Origin: RUG572 sp051884915
Lineage (GTDB): Bacteria; Verrucomicrobiota; Kiritimatiellia; RFP12; UBA1067
DNA length: 64,000 nt
Direction: 5' to 3'
Assembly (NCBI GenBank): GCA_051884915.1
Contig: JBJEWF010000087.1
Span: forward strand, 51,101-115,100
In this document: positions 50,182-58,086 of the stretch, in pieces
How the letters are laid out: the number at the start of each line of letters is the position of its first letter
How positions within the stretch are numbered: the first letter of the stretch is position 1
Notes under the pieces: generated by a model
Told to the model about the DNA's origin: nothing
The model's input: the letters and a program-made list of their open reading frames with translations, nothing else
The model's database searches: none
Program-made: the position numbers and the translations under genes

Positions 50182-51315
50182 CTAGCCGCGCAGAAACCGC
50201 CGCGCCGCTTCAAGGGCCCGTCCGATGGACTGGTCCATGTCGTAATAGCGGTACTCGCCAAGGCGTCCGCCCACGACGAGCCGGGAACATTTCGCGGCCT
50301 CCGCACGGTATTTCTCAAGCAGGCGCCGGGATTCCGGCGTGTCGACCGCGTAATACGGCTCGTCCCCCGGCTGCCACGTCTTCGGGTACTCCCTGCAGAT
50401 GACGGTCGACGCCGCCGACATGACGTCCCGGTTCTCGGGATGGTAGTGCTTGAATTCGTGAATCCGCGTGTAGGGAACGTCCGCATCCGTGTAATTGACG
50501 ACGCTGGTGCCCTGATAGTCGGCCTGCGGCACGCGTTCGTACTCGAAGCGGAGACTGCGCCATGGCAACGCCCCGAACCGGTAGCCGAACAGGGCGTCGA
50601 TCGGTCCCGAATAGAAGACGGGCGTTTCAAGCGCCCCGGATTCGGGAAGCCGAAACGCGCACGCGCAGGTCAGCTCGATATTGGGATGGTCCAGCAGGCG
50701 CTCGAAAAGCGAATTGTAGCCCGTCAGGGGAATGCCCTGCCGGTAGTCCGGAAAATAATTGACGTCGTAATTGGCGCGAACGGGCAGCCGCCGGATAATC
50801 GCCGCCGGCAGGTTTCTGGGGTCCGTCCCCCACTGCTTGCGGGTGTATTCCCGGATGAACGCCGCGTAAAGCGGCTGGCCAATCAGCGCAATCGCCTGTT
50901 CCTCGAAATTCGCGGGGGCGCCCGGGCCGGAAAGCCCCTTCTGCGCCTCCCGGGCGATGAACGCCGGCAGTTCGGACGGCGTCAGATCGAGACCGTAGAA
51001 CCGGTTGACGAGCGCCAGCCCCAACGGCAGAAAGAACGTCCGGCCCGCATGGCGCGCCAGGACCTTGTGCTGGTAGCCGTTGAATTCGACGAACCGCCGG
51101 ACAAAGGCCCACACGTCGTCCGAATGCGTGTGGAAGATGTGCGACCCGTAGACGTGGACCTCAATGCCGGTTTCGGCATCGGTTTCGCACCGGATGTTCC
51201 CGCCCGGCGCCGCCCGCTTCTCCAGGACCCGCACCGCCACGCCGGCTTCCGCAAGCACGCGTGCGACCGTGCATCCCCACAATCCCGCTCCCGCTACGAC
51301 AACGCGCTTCTCCAT
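50182..51315 (-). CDS. glf: UDP-galactopyranose mutase
   Basis: Encodes 377 residues. The FAD motif VVVAGAGLWGCTVARVLAEAG, GSHIFHTHSDDVWAFV, FEEQAIALIGQPLYAAFIREYTRKQWG, and GYRFGALPWRSLRFE are diagnostic. The enzyme interconverts UDP-galactopyranose and UDP-galactofuranose for surface glycans, in the cytoplasm. A glycosyltransferase gene lies directly upstream, which suggests use of UDP-Galf in an O-antigen-like or other polysaccharide. Confidence 0.95.
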   Translation of the reverse strand: MEKRVVVAGAGLWGCTVARVLAEAGVAVRVLEKRAAPGGNIRCETDAETGIEVHVYGSHIFHTHSDDVWAFVRRFVEFNGYQHKVLARHAGRTFFLPLGLALVNRFYGLDLTPSELPAFIAREAQKGLSGPGAPANFEEQAIALIGQPLYAAFIREYTRKQWGTDPRNLPAAIIRRLPVRANYDVNYFPDYRQGIPLTGYNSLFERLLDHPNIELTCACAFRLPESGALETPVFYSGPIDALFGYRFGALPWRSLRFEYERVPQADYQGTSVVNYTDADVPYTRIHEFKHYHPENRDVMSAASTVICREYPKTWQPGDEPYYAVDTPESRRLLEKYRAEAAKCSRLVVGGRLGEYRYYDMDQSIGRALEAARRFLRG

Positions 51316-51358
51316 AGGACCGCATCCCCGGCTTCAGGTTCCATTCGGCGAAAACCGA

Positions 51359-52441
51359 CTATTCAAGCCCCATCCGTCTCAAGATCCCCGCCAACTGCTC
51401 CTTGATGACGGCGACCGAAAAATGGCTTTTGAAGAACGAATAGGCTTCCGCATTGTACCGGGCGCGGTTTGCCCAATCGGCACGATACTCCTCAACGGCC
51501 CGCACAATGGCCGCCGCATCGCCCGCCGGCACGAACTTGATGGCCTTGCAGTCCTTCGCCGCGGGCGGATAGCCCGTGCAATGCTCGTTGATGACGGGGC
51601 GCGCGCACCCCATGGCCTCGAAGATCTTGTTGCCGATCACGCGCGAAGCCTTCTCGGTCGTCCCGAACACCCCCAGCACCACGTCGGCGCGGTAAATGAC
51701 CTTGGGGACGTCGACGTAGGGAACCTTGTCCAGAAAGACGATGTTCGAAATCCCCCTGGCCAGCGCTTCGGTCGGGGCCTTGTAGGCGCCCCAGCCCAGC
51801 AAATCCCACTGGATGCCCCGCCCCTGCGTCATCCGCGCCGCTTCGACGACGTACTCCATTCCGTGAAGGGGCAGATACGCCCCATGGTACAGGACGCGGA
51901 ACGTCCGCTCCGGCCGGTAGGGTTCGAGGCGGGCGTCGTCTTCGCAGGGCTTGAACACCGTTTCGTCCGTCCCCGTGAACAGCGGGGCCATCTTCTCCCG
52001 CGGAACGGCGAACTCGCGCGCGCAGAAATCGACATGGCAGCTCGTATCCCACGTGACGAAATCGGGGGCGTTCATCATCCGCGTCTCCAGCGCATGGAGA
52101 CGCCGGGCGCGAGGTTCCTCCGCCGCCCATTTCCGCTGTTCGAGCACCTTCTTGTCCCACGCGGAGATCATCGGGTCGAAGAGGACCTTGATGCCGCGGC
52201 GGCGCCCCCAGCGGCAGGCCGCCAGAATGTCGCGCTGCCGGCAAACCGGCACCCAGATCAGATCCGGTTTCGGACGACGGGCCAACCCGCGCACGCACGC
52301 CTCCAGATCGCCCCACTTGGGGAACCACTTCACGAAAAAGAAATCGACGTCCCAGCCCAATTCGCGAAACAGCGCCGCCGCGACGCGATTGCGCGAATAT
52401 CCAGGGTCAAACCGCCCCCAAAAGAGAACCTTCCTGCCCAT
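51359..52441 (-). CDS. GT-B fold glycosyltransferase (group 1-like)
   Basis: Encodes 360 residues. The ATG at 52441 is selected because TGGTATAAT ends seven bases upstream. The N-terminal domain (KVLFWGRFDPGYSRNRVAAA) and the C-terminal nucleotide-sugar site (FRVLYHGAYLPLHGMEYVVEAA, DVVLGVFG, NKIFEAMGCARPVINEHCTG, PAGDAAAIVRAVEEY) fit GT4-like enzymes. It probably adds a sugar to a surface polysaccharide; proximity to glf suggests galactofuranose, without proof. Confidence 0.85.
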   Translation of the reverse strand: MGRKVLFWGRFDPGYSRNRVAAALFRELGWDVDFFFVKWFPKWGDLEACVRGLARRPKPDLIWVPVCRQRDILAACRWGRRRGIKVLFDPMISAWDKKVLEQRKWAAEEPRARRLHALETRMMNAPDFVTWDTSCHVDFCAREFAVPREKMAPLFTGTDETVFKPCEDDARLEPYRPERTFRVLYHGAYLPLHGMEYVVEAARMTQGRGIQWDLLGWGAYKAPTEALARGISNIVFLDKVPYVDVPKVIYRADVVLGVFGTTEKASRVIGNKIFEAMGCARPVINEHCTGYPPAAKDCKAIKFVPAGDAAAIVRAVEEYRADWANRARYNAEAYSFFKSHFSVAVIKEQLAGILRRMGLE

Positions 52442-52448
52442 ACGCGCC

Positions 52449-52457
52449 ATTATACCA
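52449..52457 (-). promoter_or_regulatory. Extended -10 promoter of the glycosyltransferase gene (leaderless)
   Basis: TGGTATAAT on the minus strand (52457-52449) ends seven bases before the ATG at 52441. The stretch TGGTATAATGGCG is the same as at the esterase gene. Confidence 0.65.
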
Positions 52458-52485
52458 CAACCCAGAGGTTCCGTTTTCGTCCAAC

Positions 52486-53349
52486 CTAGCGCAGAACCGC
52501 CGACGCGTAACGGTCATGGCCCGCATAGTCGGACTCGATTCGGATGTCGTCGAAACCCGCGTCGAAAAACAGTTTCCGGAGGGCCGCCCCCTGGCCGTCT
52601 CCAATCTCGAAGAAGACGCCGCCGCCCGGCTTGACGACGTTCAAGGCGTCCGCGATCAGCCGCTCGTAGAAATCAAGCCCCTGCACGCCGCCGTCCAATG
52701 CGTTCATCGGCTCGAAGTTCCGGATTCGCGGATCCAGCTCCATGCACGCGTCCGTGGGAACGTACGGCGGATTCGAGACGAGCACGTCCACGATTCCGGG
52801 TTCGTCGAAATCGTCCAGCCCGTCGGAAACGGCAAACTCGACCCGCGACGACAGCCCGCAGCGCGCCGCATTCTCGGCCGCAAGCGAAACGGCCGCCGCC
52901 GAAACGTCAATCCCCAGAAACGCCGCGTCGCCCTTGAATTCCTGCGCGAGGGCCAGCAGAATGCAGCCGCTCCCCGTTCCCACGTCCACGACCACCGGCG
53001 GCGTCTGCGCGGAGTAGGCGTTCAGAAATCCGAGAACGCGGGTGACCAGTTCCTCGGTTTCGGGGCGCGGAATCAGCGCGCGCCTGTCGCACGTCAGCGT
53101 GAGCGAACGGAAATCCCACTCGCCCAGAACGTACTGGATCGGTTCGCCGGCCGCCAGACGCGACATGCCGCGGCGCAGGGCCTCGACATACCGCTCCGCA
53201 GGCGTCTCCATGAAATGGGGCGCGAGAAATCCGCGCCCGCATTTCAGGAGCCGCCCCATCAGGAGCTCCATGGCCACATCCGCCTCGGGAACGCCTTTCC
53301 GGGCAAGGTAATCCTTTCCCAGTTCCAGCAGTTCTTTCCAGGTCTTCAC
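52486..53349 (-). CDS. prmC: Peptide chain release factor N5-glutamine methyltransferase
   Basis: Encodes 287 residues starting at GTG 53349. SAM-binding motif VVDVGTGSGCILLALA, LGIDVSAAAVSLAAENA and the substrate-binding NPPYVPT define PrmC/HemK; IPRPETEELV is also typical. It methylates the Gln of the GGQ motif in release factors. prfA, the usual neighbour, is not in the window. It follows the DUF3127 gene by ten bases. Confidence 0.93.
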   Translation of the reverse strand: MKTWKELLELGKDYLARKGVPEADVAMELLMGRLLKCGRGFLAPHFMETPAERYVEALRRGMSRLAAGEPIQYVLGEWDFRSLTLTCDRRALIPRPETEELVTRVLGFLNAYSAQTPPVVVDVGTGSGCILLALAQEFKGDAAFLGIDVSAAAVSLAAENAARCGLSSRVEFAVSDGLDDFDEPGIVDVLVSNPPYVPTDACMELDPRIRNFEPMNALDGGVQGLDFYERLIADALNVVKPGGGVFFEIGDGQGAALRKLFFDAGFDDIRIESDYAGHDRYASAVLR

Positions 53350-53359
53350 GCGCGAATCG

Positions 53360-53752
53360 TCAGAAGGGAAGATTGTCCGTATCCGCCAGACCCATATCGG
53401 CGGAGACGTCCGGCGGAGGCGGCGGCTCGGGCGTCGGAACCGTCGTCGTGCCGTCGCCATTGATCTTCTCAAGCTTCAGCCCCGTCAGATCCGTGAAATA
53501 GCGCGTTCCGTTCGGCCCGTCCCAGCGACGCCCGTCGATCGAGAAGTGGACCATCACGCGATCGCCCTTCTGAACGGAATCGCAAAGCGCGCAGCGCTCT
53601 TTCTTGAAGGTGAACAAAACGGGATTGGGATACTTGTTGGGGGAATCGACATCGTTCCCCACCACGAGATCGCGCTTCGTGAAACCGTTCTGACCGAAAG
53701 CCTTCGTCTCGCCAACCAGCTCGACAACGCCCCTGTACTCATAGATAGCCAT
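53360..53752 (-). CDS. DUF3127-like OB-fold protein with SSB-like acidic tail
   Basis: Encodes 130 residues. The first 100 residues (YRGVVELVGETKAFGQNGFTKRDLVV; KGDRVMVHFSIDGRRWDGPNGTRYFTDL) fit a DUF3127/OB-fold single-strand DNA-binding protein. A Pro-rich linker (PTPEPPPPPDV) leads to a tail ending DTDNLPF, close to the SSB interaction tip DDDIPF. It may bind ssDNA or RNA and recruit partners through the tail. It carries a CxxC pair (CALC) in mid-domain. Promoter at 53785-53813. Confidence 0.75.
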   Translation of the reverse strand: MAIYEYRGVVELVGETKAFGQNGFTKRDLVVGNDVDSPNKYPNPVLFTFKKERCALCDSVQKGDRVMVHFSIDGRRWDGPNGTRYFTDLTGLKLEKINGDGTTTVPTPEPPPPPDVSADMGLADTDNLPF

Positions 53753-53784
53753 TCTTCATCAACTCCTTGTGTCCTGACATCCCA

Positions 53785-53813
53785 ATTCTACCACAATGCC
53801 ATTTACCGCGCAA
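53785..53813 (-). promoter_or_regulatory. Promoter of the DUF3127-prmC genes
   Basis: TTGCGC (53813-53808), 17-base spacer, TAGAAT (53790-53785) with TGG before it, on the minus strand. The -35 box lies inside the last codons of the upstream gene (stop at 53803). Confidence 0.65.
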
Positions 53814-56394
53814 GAAGCCGGATTTCGTCGGGAGCCAGCACCACCTGCGTCCGGTTGCCGTGGCCGTACAGCGTCGCCGTCTGCCTCTCCTTCGTCGCGT
53901 TCACGACAACCACGGCCTTCCGCCCGTCCGCCGCCTCGTAGGCGTTGCAGAAGACATTCGGCCTTTTGCACACCCGTTTCGTCTTTCCGGAGGACGTCAC
54001 CGGATAGTCCTGGTGGCCGCAGACGACCCGCGGCGGCTTGATCTGCCGGCCAAACGCCAGCCAGTCGCGGGCTTCGCCATGGTAGAGGCCGACCCACCGG
54101 CGCATGAACGCGTCGTATGCGCCCCGCCCCGACACCCGCACCTCCTTCGTCGAACCGTCGGCCAGGACTTCTTCGAGTTTCATGGAATCGACCCAGGCCT
54201 CCGCGTCTCCGGCGAGGTGCATCATGATCCGCAGCTGAGCCGGCCCCGGCGCGATCGTGAAGTCGCGGGCGACGTTCTTCCAGCCTTCCTCGGGTCGGGG
54301 AAACGGCAAACGGCCGCCTTCCCCCGGTCCGCCCAGAAAACAGAAGTTGACGCTGTTGGGACCTTTGGAATGGCCGGTCTTCAGCCATGCGGACAGACGG
54401 AATCTCCTGCCCGCGCCCAGAAACGCCGCGTCGTCGAGATTGATGTTCTGCGAGACCTGGACCGCCTCCTCGCCCGGCTTGACCGACAGGCGGATGGCCG
54501 CCGCCCCGTCGTGCTTCGTCTCGCGGTCCACGCTCATCGTCCCCTTCCAGGCCACGCCGTTGTATCCGCTCAGCTTGTCCCAGCCGAAGAAGTGGCGGCC
54601 GTCTTTGCCGATCCGTTCAAAGTCTCCGCACAGCAGCGCCGGCGCCTCGCCTTCGCAGTCGCGCGCGGAAGGCGTCAGGAACGGCATCTGCCCGTCTGCC
54701 GCCTCATGCGCCTGCCAGATCCGGTTCCCGCGGCGCGGGTTCGACTGGAAACACGGCACGTACTCGTGGTAGAGGTAGTTGAAAACGCTCGCCCACTCGT
54801 CCGCCTGGCTTTCACAATCCCGGTAGTCCTGAATGCCAATGAGATCGTTGAAATGCTCGTTGGGCTCCTCGAAGCAGACGATCGCGTCCGGCTCCTGCGT
54901 CCGCATGGTTTCGCGCATCGTCTCCAGCTGGCGGCGGAAACACGCCGTCTTCCACAAGCCTTCACCCGGCGCGTGCGGATGGTTCCCGGCCCAGCACGCG
55001 GGGAACGCCCCGCCGACGACCTGGTCGATCTGGATCATTTCGCAGCCCAGCTTCGCCAACGGGAGGCAGATGTCCCTGTTCCACCAGTCGATCGTCCAGG
55101 GATCGCCGCCGCACAGGCAGGCGGTATGCCCGCCCTTCAACCAGCCCGGTATCCGATTGTAGCGCGTTCCCTCGCGGGTCCGGACGCTATGCGGACTGGC
55201 CACGCGCTCAAAGCGCGCGCGGTCGTCCCAGACGAACGTGCCGTCCTCCTTCCGGTCGTACATCAGCGTCCAGTGGTACCCGCTCGGCCACGGGAAGGCA
55301 TGGCCGCCGAGCGCCTTCATGTCCTTGACCAGCGCGGCAAACGTCTCGTTGTCCGGAAAGACGGGGAAGTAGTCGGGCGTCACCCAGCAGTCATGCTTCT
55401 CCCATCCCCAGTAGGCCATCACCAGCGGCGCGGCGGGGAATTCCTTCCGCCAGTAGTCGGCCATCCACCGGCGGATGGTTTCCGGGTCCTGGAGCCAGTC
55501 GCGCGTGAACCGCACGATGGCCGGGGCGTCTTTCATCCACGCGGGAACATCCTTGCGGTCTTTGAACGGCGTGCCGCACCAGGCCTGTTTCGCGGCCCAT
55601 TTCCTGTAAAGGTCGGCCGCGTCATGCCAGGTGCAGGGGTCGGCCGGCGTTCCCTCGAAGCCGCCGGTCACGACGTCGTAATCCTGGCGCACCGTGCCGG
55701 TTTCGAAATCATGCCGCCGCGTCAGCAGCACGATGCCGTCCTTCGCGCCCCCGGCCTCAATGCATTTCACGTATCCCTTCGCGTCCTCCACCCCGTAGTA
55801 GAGGCCCGCCCGTTCGTCGTACAGCGTGGCGAACTGCGCCACGAGACTGCCCGGTTCTTTCACGCAGCTCCGCCACGAGGTCCCGCGCGCGCCCGGGTTC
55901 CTGACGACTCCGCCCTTGGCCGACCCCACGACATACGCGTCGTCCGCCGGCGAACCGCCCAGGCAGCGCGCGAGCAGCAGTCTTGGATAGGCCGTCTCCT
56001 CAAGCGCCCAGCCCGGCCGCGCCGTCACGGAGATTCCCCAGCGGACGCAGTCTCCCGCGCCGCCGACCGTGCAGACGACTTCGGCGCAGGCTTCGCCCAG
56101 ATCCCTGTAGACGAGACGGACCGTTCCGTCCGTCTTTTCGCAGACGCAGACTTTCGCCTGGTCCGGGCCGATCGACACGCTTTTCGCATAGTCGTCGACC
56201 CGCGTCAGCTTGAGCGCGAAAAGCGCCGTTGTTCCCGACTCCGCCCCCAGGTCGGCGCCCCGCGCCGTCACGAGGCGCGTCACCGCGCCCTTCGCCTGCT
56301 CGTCAAGCGTCACCGACAGCGTGCGGGCCGCCACCTCGACGGCGGCGGCCGACCACGACAGCCCCGCCGCGACAACACAAAAAAACGTCTTCAT
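53803..56394 (-). CDS. Secreted DUF6259-type TIM-barrel protein, probable glycosidase
   Basis: Encodes 863 residues with a signal peptide (MKTFFCVVAAGLSWSAAA). An N-terminal beta-sandwich (about 25-250) is followed by a barrel (about 290-600) with PAIVRFTRDWLQDPE, PLVMAYWGWEKHD, WTIDWWNRDICLPLAKLG, CEMIQIDQVVGGAFP and IVCFEEPNEHFND, then a carbohydrate-binding-like beta domain (SVDRETKHDGAAAIRLSV) and a short C-terminal beta domain. It resembles DUF6259 proteins and distant GH-like enzymes. IDQ and FEEPNE supply candidate acidic catalytic residues. Substrate unknown. TAGAAT ends six bases before the ATG. Confidence 0.72.
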   Translation of the reverse strand: MKTFFCVVAAGLSWSAAAVEVAARTLSVTLDEQAKGAVTRLVTARGADLGAESGTTALFALKLTRVDDYAKSVSIGPDQAKVCVCEKTDGTVRLVYRDLGEACAEVVCTVGGAGDCVRWGISVTARPGWALEETAYPRLLLARCLGGSPADDAYVVGSAKGGVVRNPGARGTSWRSCVKEPGSLVAQFATLYDERAGLYYGVEDAKGYVKCIEAGGAKDGIVLLTRRHDFETGTVRQDYDVVTGGFEGTPADPCTWHDAADLYRKWAAKQAWCGTPFKDRKDVPAWMKDAPAIVRFTRDWLQDPETIRRWMADYWRKEFPAAPLVMAYWGWEKHDCWVTPDYFPVFPDNETFAALVKDMKALGGHAFPWPSGYHWTLMYDRKEDGTFVWDDRARFERVASPHSVRTREGTRYNRIPGWLKGGHTACLCGGDPWTIDWWNRDICLPLAKLGCEMIQIDQVVGGAFPACWAGNHPHAPGEGLWKTACFRRQLETMRETMRTQEPDAIVCFEEPNEHFNDLIGIQDYRDCESQADEWASVFNYLYHEYVPCFQSNPRRGNRIWQAHEAADGQMPFLTPSARDCEGEAPALLCGDFERIGKDGRHFFGWDKLSGYNGVAWKGTMSVDRETKHDGAAAIRLSVKPGEEAVQVSQNINLDDAAFLGAGRRFRLSAWLKTGHSKGPNSVNFCFLGGPGEGGRLPFPRPEEGWKNVARDFTIAPGPAQLRIMMHLAGDAEAWVDSMKLEEVLADGSTKEVRVSGRGAYDAFMRRWVGLYHGEARDWLAFGRQIKPPRVVCGHQDYPVTSSGKTKRVCKRPNVFCNAYEAADGRKAVVVVNATKERQTATLYGHGNRTQVVLAPDEIRLLAR

Positions 56395-56398
56395 GGGG

Positions 56399-57049
56399 CT
56401 ATTCTAGCACAGCGGCAAATGGCCGTCCAGCCCCTTCTGCCGCCCGAGTCGGCACGCCCGGACTTCCATGCCCCAGACCGTCCACGAGCGCCTCGGCGCC
56501 CTCGTACGCCGTTCCCTTCAGCGCTTTGAGGACATGGCAGAACAGAACCGCCCCCGCGCACGCGTCGTAGAGCGCGTCATGCCAGGTCCTGTCCGGACAG
56601 AACTCCCGGACCTGCGCCTCCAGGCCGAACGTCCGAATCAGATCCCCCAGGGCGTACGACTTCAGAATCGGCCAGAATTTCCGGACGACCCGCAGCGTGT
56701 CGATCCAGGGCCCCCACGGCGTCAGCGGCGCCTGGCGGGTCAGCATCGTCCGTTCCGTCGCCGCATTGTGCGCGACAAGCGGAACGCCGACCAGCCGTTC
56801 GGACAATGCGGGCCAGGCGTCCATGACCGTCGGCGCCAGCGCCAGCGTCTCCCGCAATTCGGCCCAGCGTCCTGGAGCCCGGCGGGAGAAAGGCCGATCC
56901 GCCGCGACCCGAAAATAGGTCTCCCATTGCGTGCCGGCCACCGGCACGCCATCCTCAACCGCGACGAGCCCCAGCTGCCACGGCTCGTTCGGCCAGCCCG
57001 GCACCGCGCCCGTCGTCTCGAAATCCAGTGAAACGAACCTCGTTCCCAT
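56399..57049 (-). CDS. DEDDh 3'-5' exonuclease (DnaQ-like)
   Basis: Encodes 216 residues from the ATG at 57049, six bases after TATACT. Exonuclease motifs are FVSLDFETTG (Exo I), LVAHNAATERTML (Exo II) and WHDALYDACAGA (Exo III with the DEDDh His). It resembles DNA polymerase III epsilon-type proofreading or RNase T-like enzymes. No polymerase gene is adjacent. The last codons carry the -10 box of the downstream DUF6259 gene, and it diverges from the small membrane protein gene at 57087. Confidence 0.88.
   Translation of the reverse strand: MGTRFVSLDFETTGAVPGWPNEPWQLGLVAVEDGVPVAGTQWETYFRVAADRPFSRRAPGRWAELRETLALAPTVMDAWPALSERLVGVPLVAHNAATERTMLTRQAPLTPWGPWIDTLRVVRKFWPILKSYALGDLIRTFGLEAQVREFCPDRTWHDALYDACAGAVLFCHVLKALKGTAYEGAEALVDGLGHGSPGVPTRAAEGAGRPFAAVLE
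56401..56409 (-). promoter_or_regulatory. Extended -10 promoter of the DUF6259 gene inside the exonuclease 3' end
   Basis: TGCTAGAAT on the minus strand (56409-56401) includes the final CTA GAA codons and the first base of the exonuclease TAG stop codon, and ends six bases before the ATG at 56394. Confidence 0.5.
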
Positions 57050-57050
57050 G

Positions 57051-57079
57051 TGGACAGTATACCACAAATCGGTTATACT
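57051..57079 (+). promoter_or_regulatory. Promoter of the small membrane protein gene (leaderless)
   Basis: TGGACA (57051-57056), 17-base spacer, TATACT (57074-57079), then seven bases to the ATG at 57087. It overlaps the divergent exonuclease promoter. Confidence 0.75.
57056..57064 (-). promoter_or_regulatory. Extended -10 promoter of the exonuclease gene (leaderless)
   Basis: TGGTATACT on the minus strand (57064-57056) ends six bases before the ATG at 57049. It shares DNA with the plus-strand promoter. Confidence 0.6.
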
Positions 57080-57086
57080 CTGCCCC

Positions 57087-57566
57087 ATGCAACTTACCCT
57101 CAATCGCGAATACGCCACGCGCCATCTCGGCGTCGCCGTTCTTTTTCTGGCCCTCTGCGGCTGGTTCCTCTACGACGCGTCCGTCACCTATCCGCAGCGC
57201 GACGAATCCTATTTCACGGAAACCCTGCACACGCGGAAGGACCGCGCCATCGCGCGCCAATACCAATTCGCGGGCCTGTCCGGCGCGGCCGCCGTCATCA
57301 TCGCGCTGCTGGTCGCCCGCGAGTGGAAGAAGAGCCTGTCGTGGGATGAAACCGCGCTGTCCGGATCGCTTGTCGGCAACCGGCCGCTGCCGTTCGCCGA
57401 GATCGTCGGCGTCAAGGACGACAAGTGGAAATCGAAGGGCATTCTGACCGTCTACGCGCGGGACGGCCGGTCCTTCGTCCTGGACACCTGGCACCATGCA
57501 GGCGCCCGGGAGCTCGCCGAGAAGATCCGTGCGCTTCTTCCCGCCAAATCCGAACCGGCAGGCTGA
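57087..57566 (+). CDS. Small membrane protein with PH-like cytoplasmic domain
   Basis: Encodes 159 residues. Two membrane helices (LGVAVLFLALCGWFLYDA and FAGLSGAAAVIIALLVA) flank a charged loop; the rest (SWDETALSGSLVGNRPLPFAEIVGVKDDKWKSK) looks like a bacterial PH-like beta domain, as in YdbT/PF14470-like proteins. The family is not certain. Promoter TGGACA-17-TATACT ends seven bases before the ATG. It is followed after ten bases by a DUF486 gene. Confidence 0.7.
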   Translation: MQLTLNREYATRHLGVAVLFLALCGWFLYDASVTYPQRDESYFTETLHTRKDRAIARQYQFAGLSGAAAVIIALLVAREWKKSLSWDETALSGSLVGNRPLPFAEIVGVKDDKWKSKGILTVYARDGRSFVLDTWHHAGARELAEKIRALLPAKSEPAG

Positions 57567-57576
57567 GAAGTTTCCC

Positions 57577-57966
57577 GTGAATCTTGTCCCGAACTGCCCC
57601 AGGCCGCTTGGCGTCGCGCTGTGCGTCGCCCTCCTTGCGCTGAGCAACCTCATCATGCTCCTCGCCTGGTATTGGCATTTGCGCGGGAAATTCTCGACGG
57701 AAAGCCCGCTGCCGCTGTTTCTCACCATCCTGACGAGCTGGGGCATCGCCTTCTTCGAGTATTGCGTTGCCGTTCCGGCCAATCGCCTGGGCGCGGCCGC
57801 CGGACTCAACATCGCCCAATTGAAAATCGTCCAGGAAGTCGTCACCGTCTGCGTGTTCATTCCCTTCATGCTTCTGTTCATGGGGGAGAAATGGCGCTGG
57901 GACTACCTCTGGGCGCTGTTCTGCCTGGTCGGCGCGGTCTACTTCGTCAATCGCGACAAGCTCTAG
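57577..57966 (+). CDS. DUF486 (DMT-like) four-helix membrane protein
   Basis: Encodes 129 residues with four membrane helices from a GTG start. LSNLIMLLAWYWHL, LTSWGIAFFEYCVAVPANRLG, IAQLKIVQEVVTVCVFIPFM and GAVYFVN match the DUF486 family (PF04342), small relatives of drug/metabolite transporters with unknown substrate. It follows the PH-like membrane protein gene by ten bases, with GAGAAG in the gap. Confidence 0.9.
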   Translation: MNLVPNCPRPLGVALCVALLALSNLIMLLAWYWHLRGKFSTESPLPLFLTILTSWGIAFFEYCVAVPANRLGAAAGLNIAQLKIVQEVVTVCVFIPFMLLFMGEKWRWDYLWALFCLVGAVYFVNRDKL

Positions 57967-57992
57967 CCGCCCGGCGCGGCCGCGCCGGGCGG
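57967..57992. repeat. 26-base perfect GC palindrome between convergent genes
   Basis: Two 13-base arms (57967-57979, CCGCCCGGCGCGG, and 57980-57992) form a perfect palindrome beginning right after the DUF486 stop codon and 94 bases from the end of the convergent pilB-like gene. There is no T-run; a bidirectional termination or mRNA-protecting role is possible. Confidence 0.6.
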
Positions 57993-58086
57993 CCGGAACG
58001 TCCGGGACGGAAAGCCGCGGACGGGACGCCGGCGCGCGGATGCGGACGCCGGCCGTCTCCTGGCTGCCGCGGACGGGACTCCGGAC

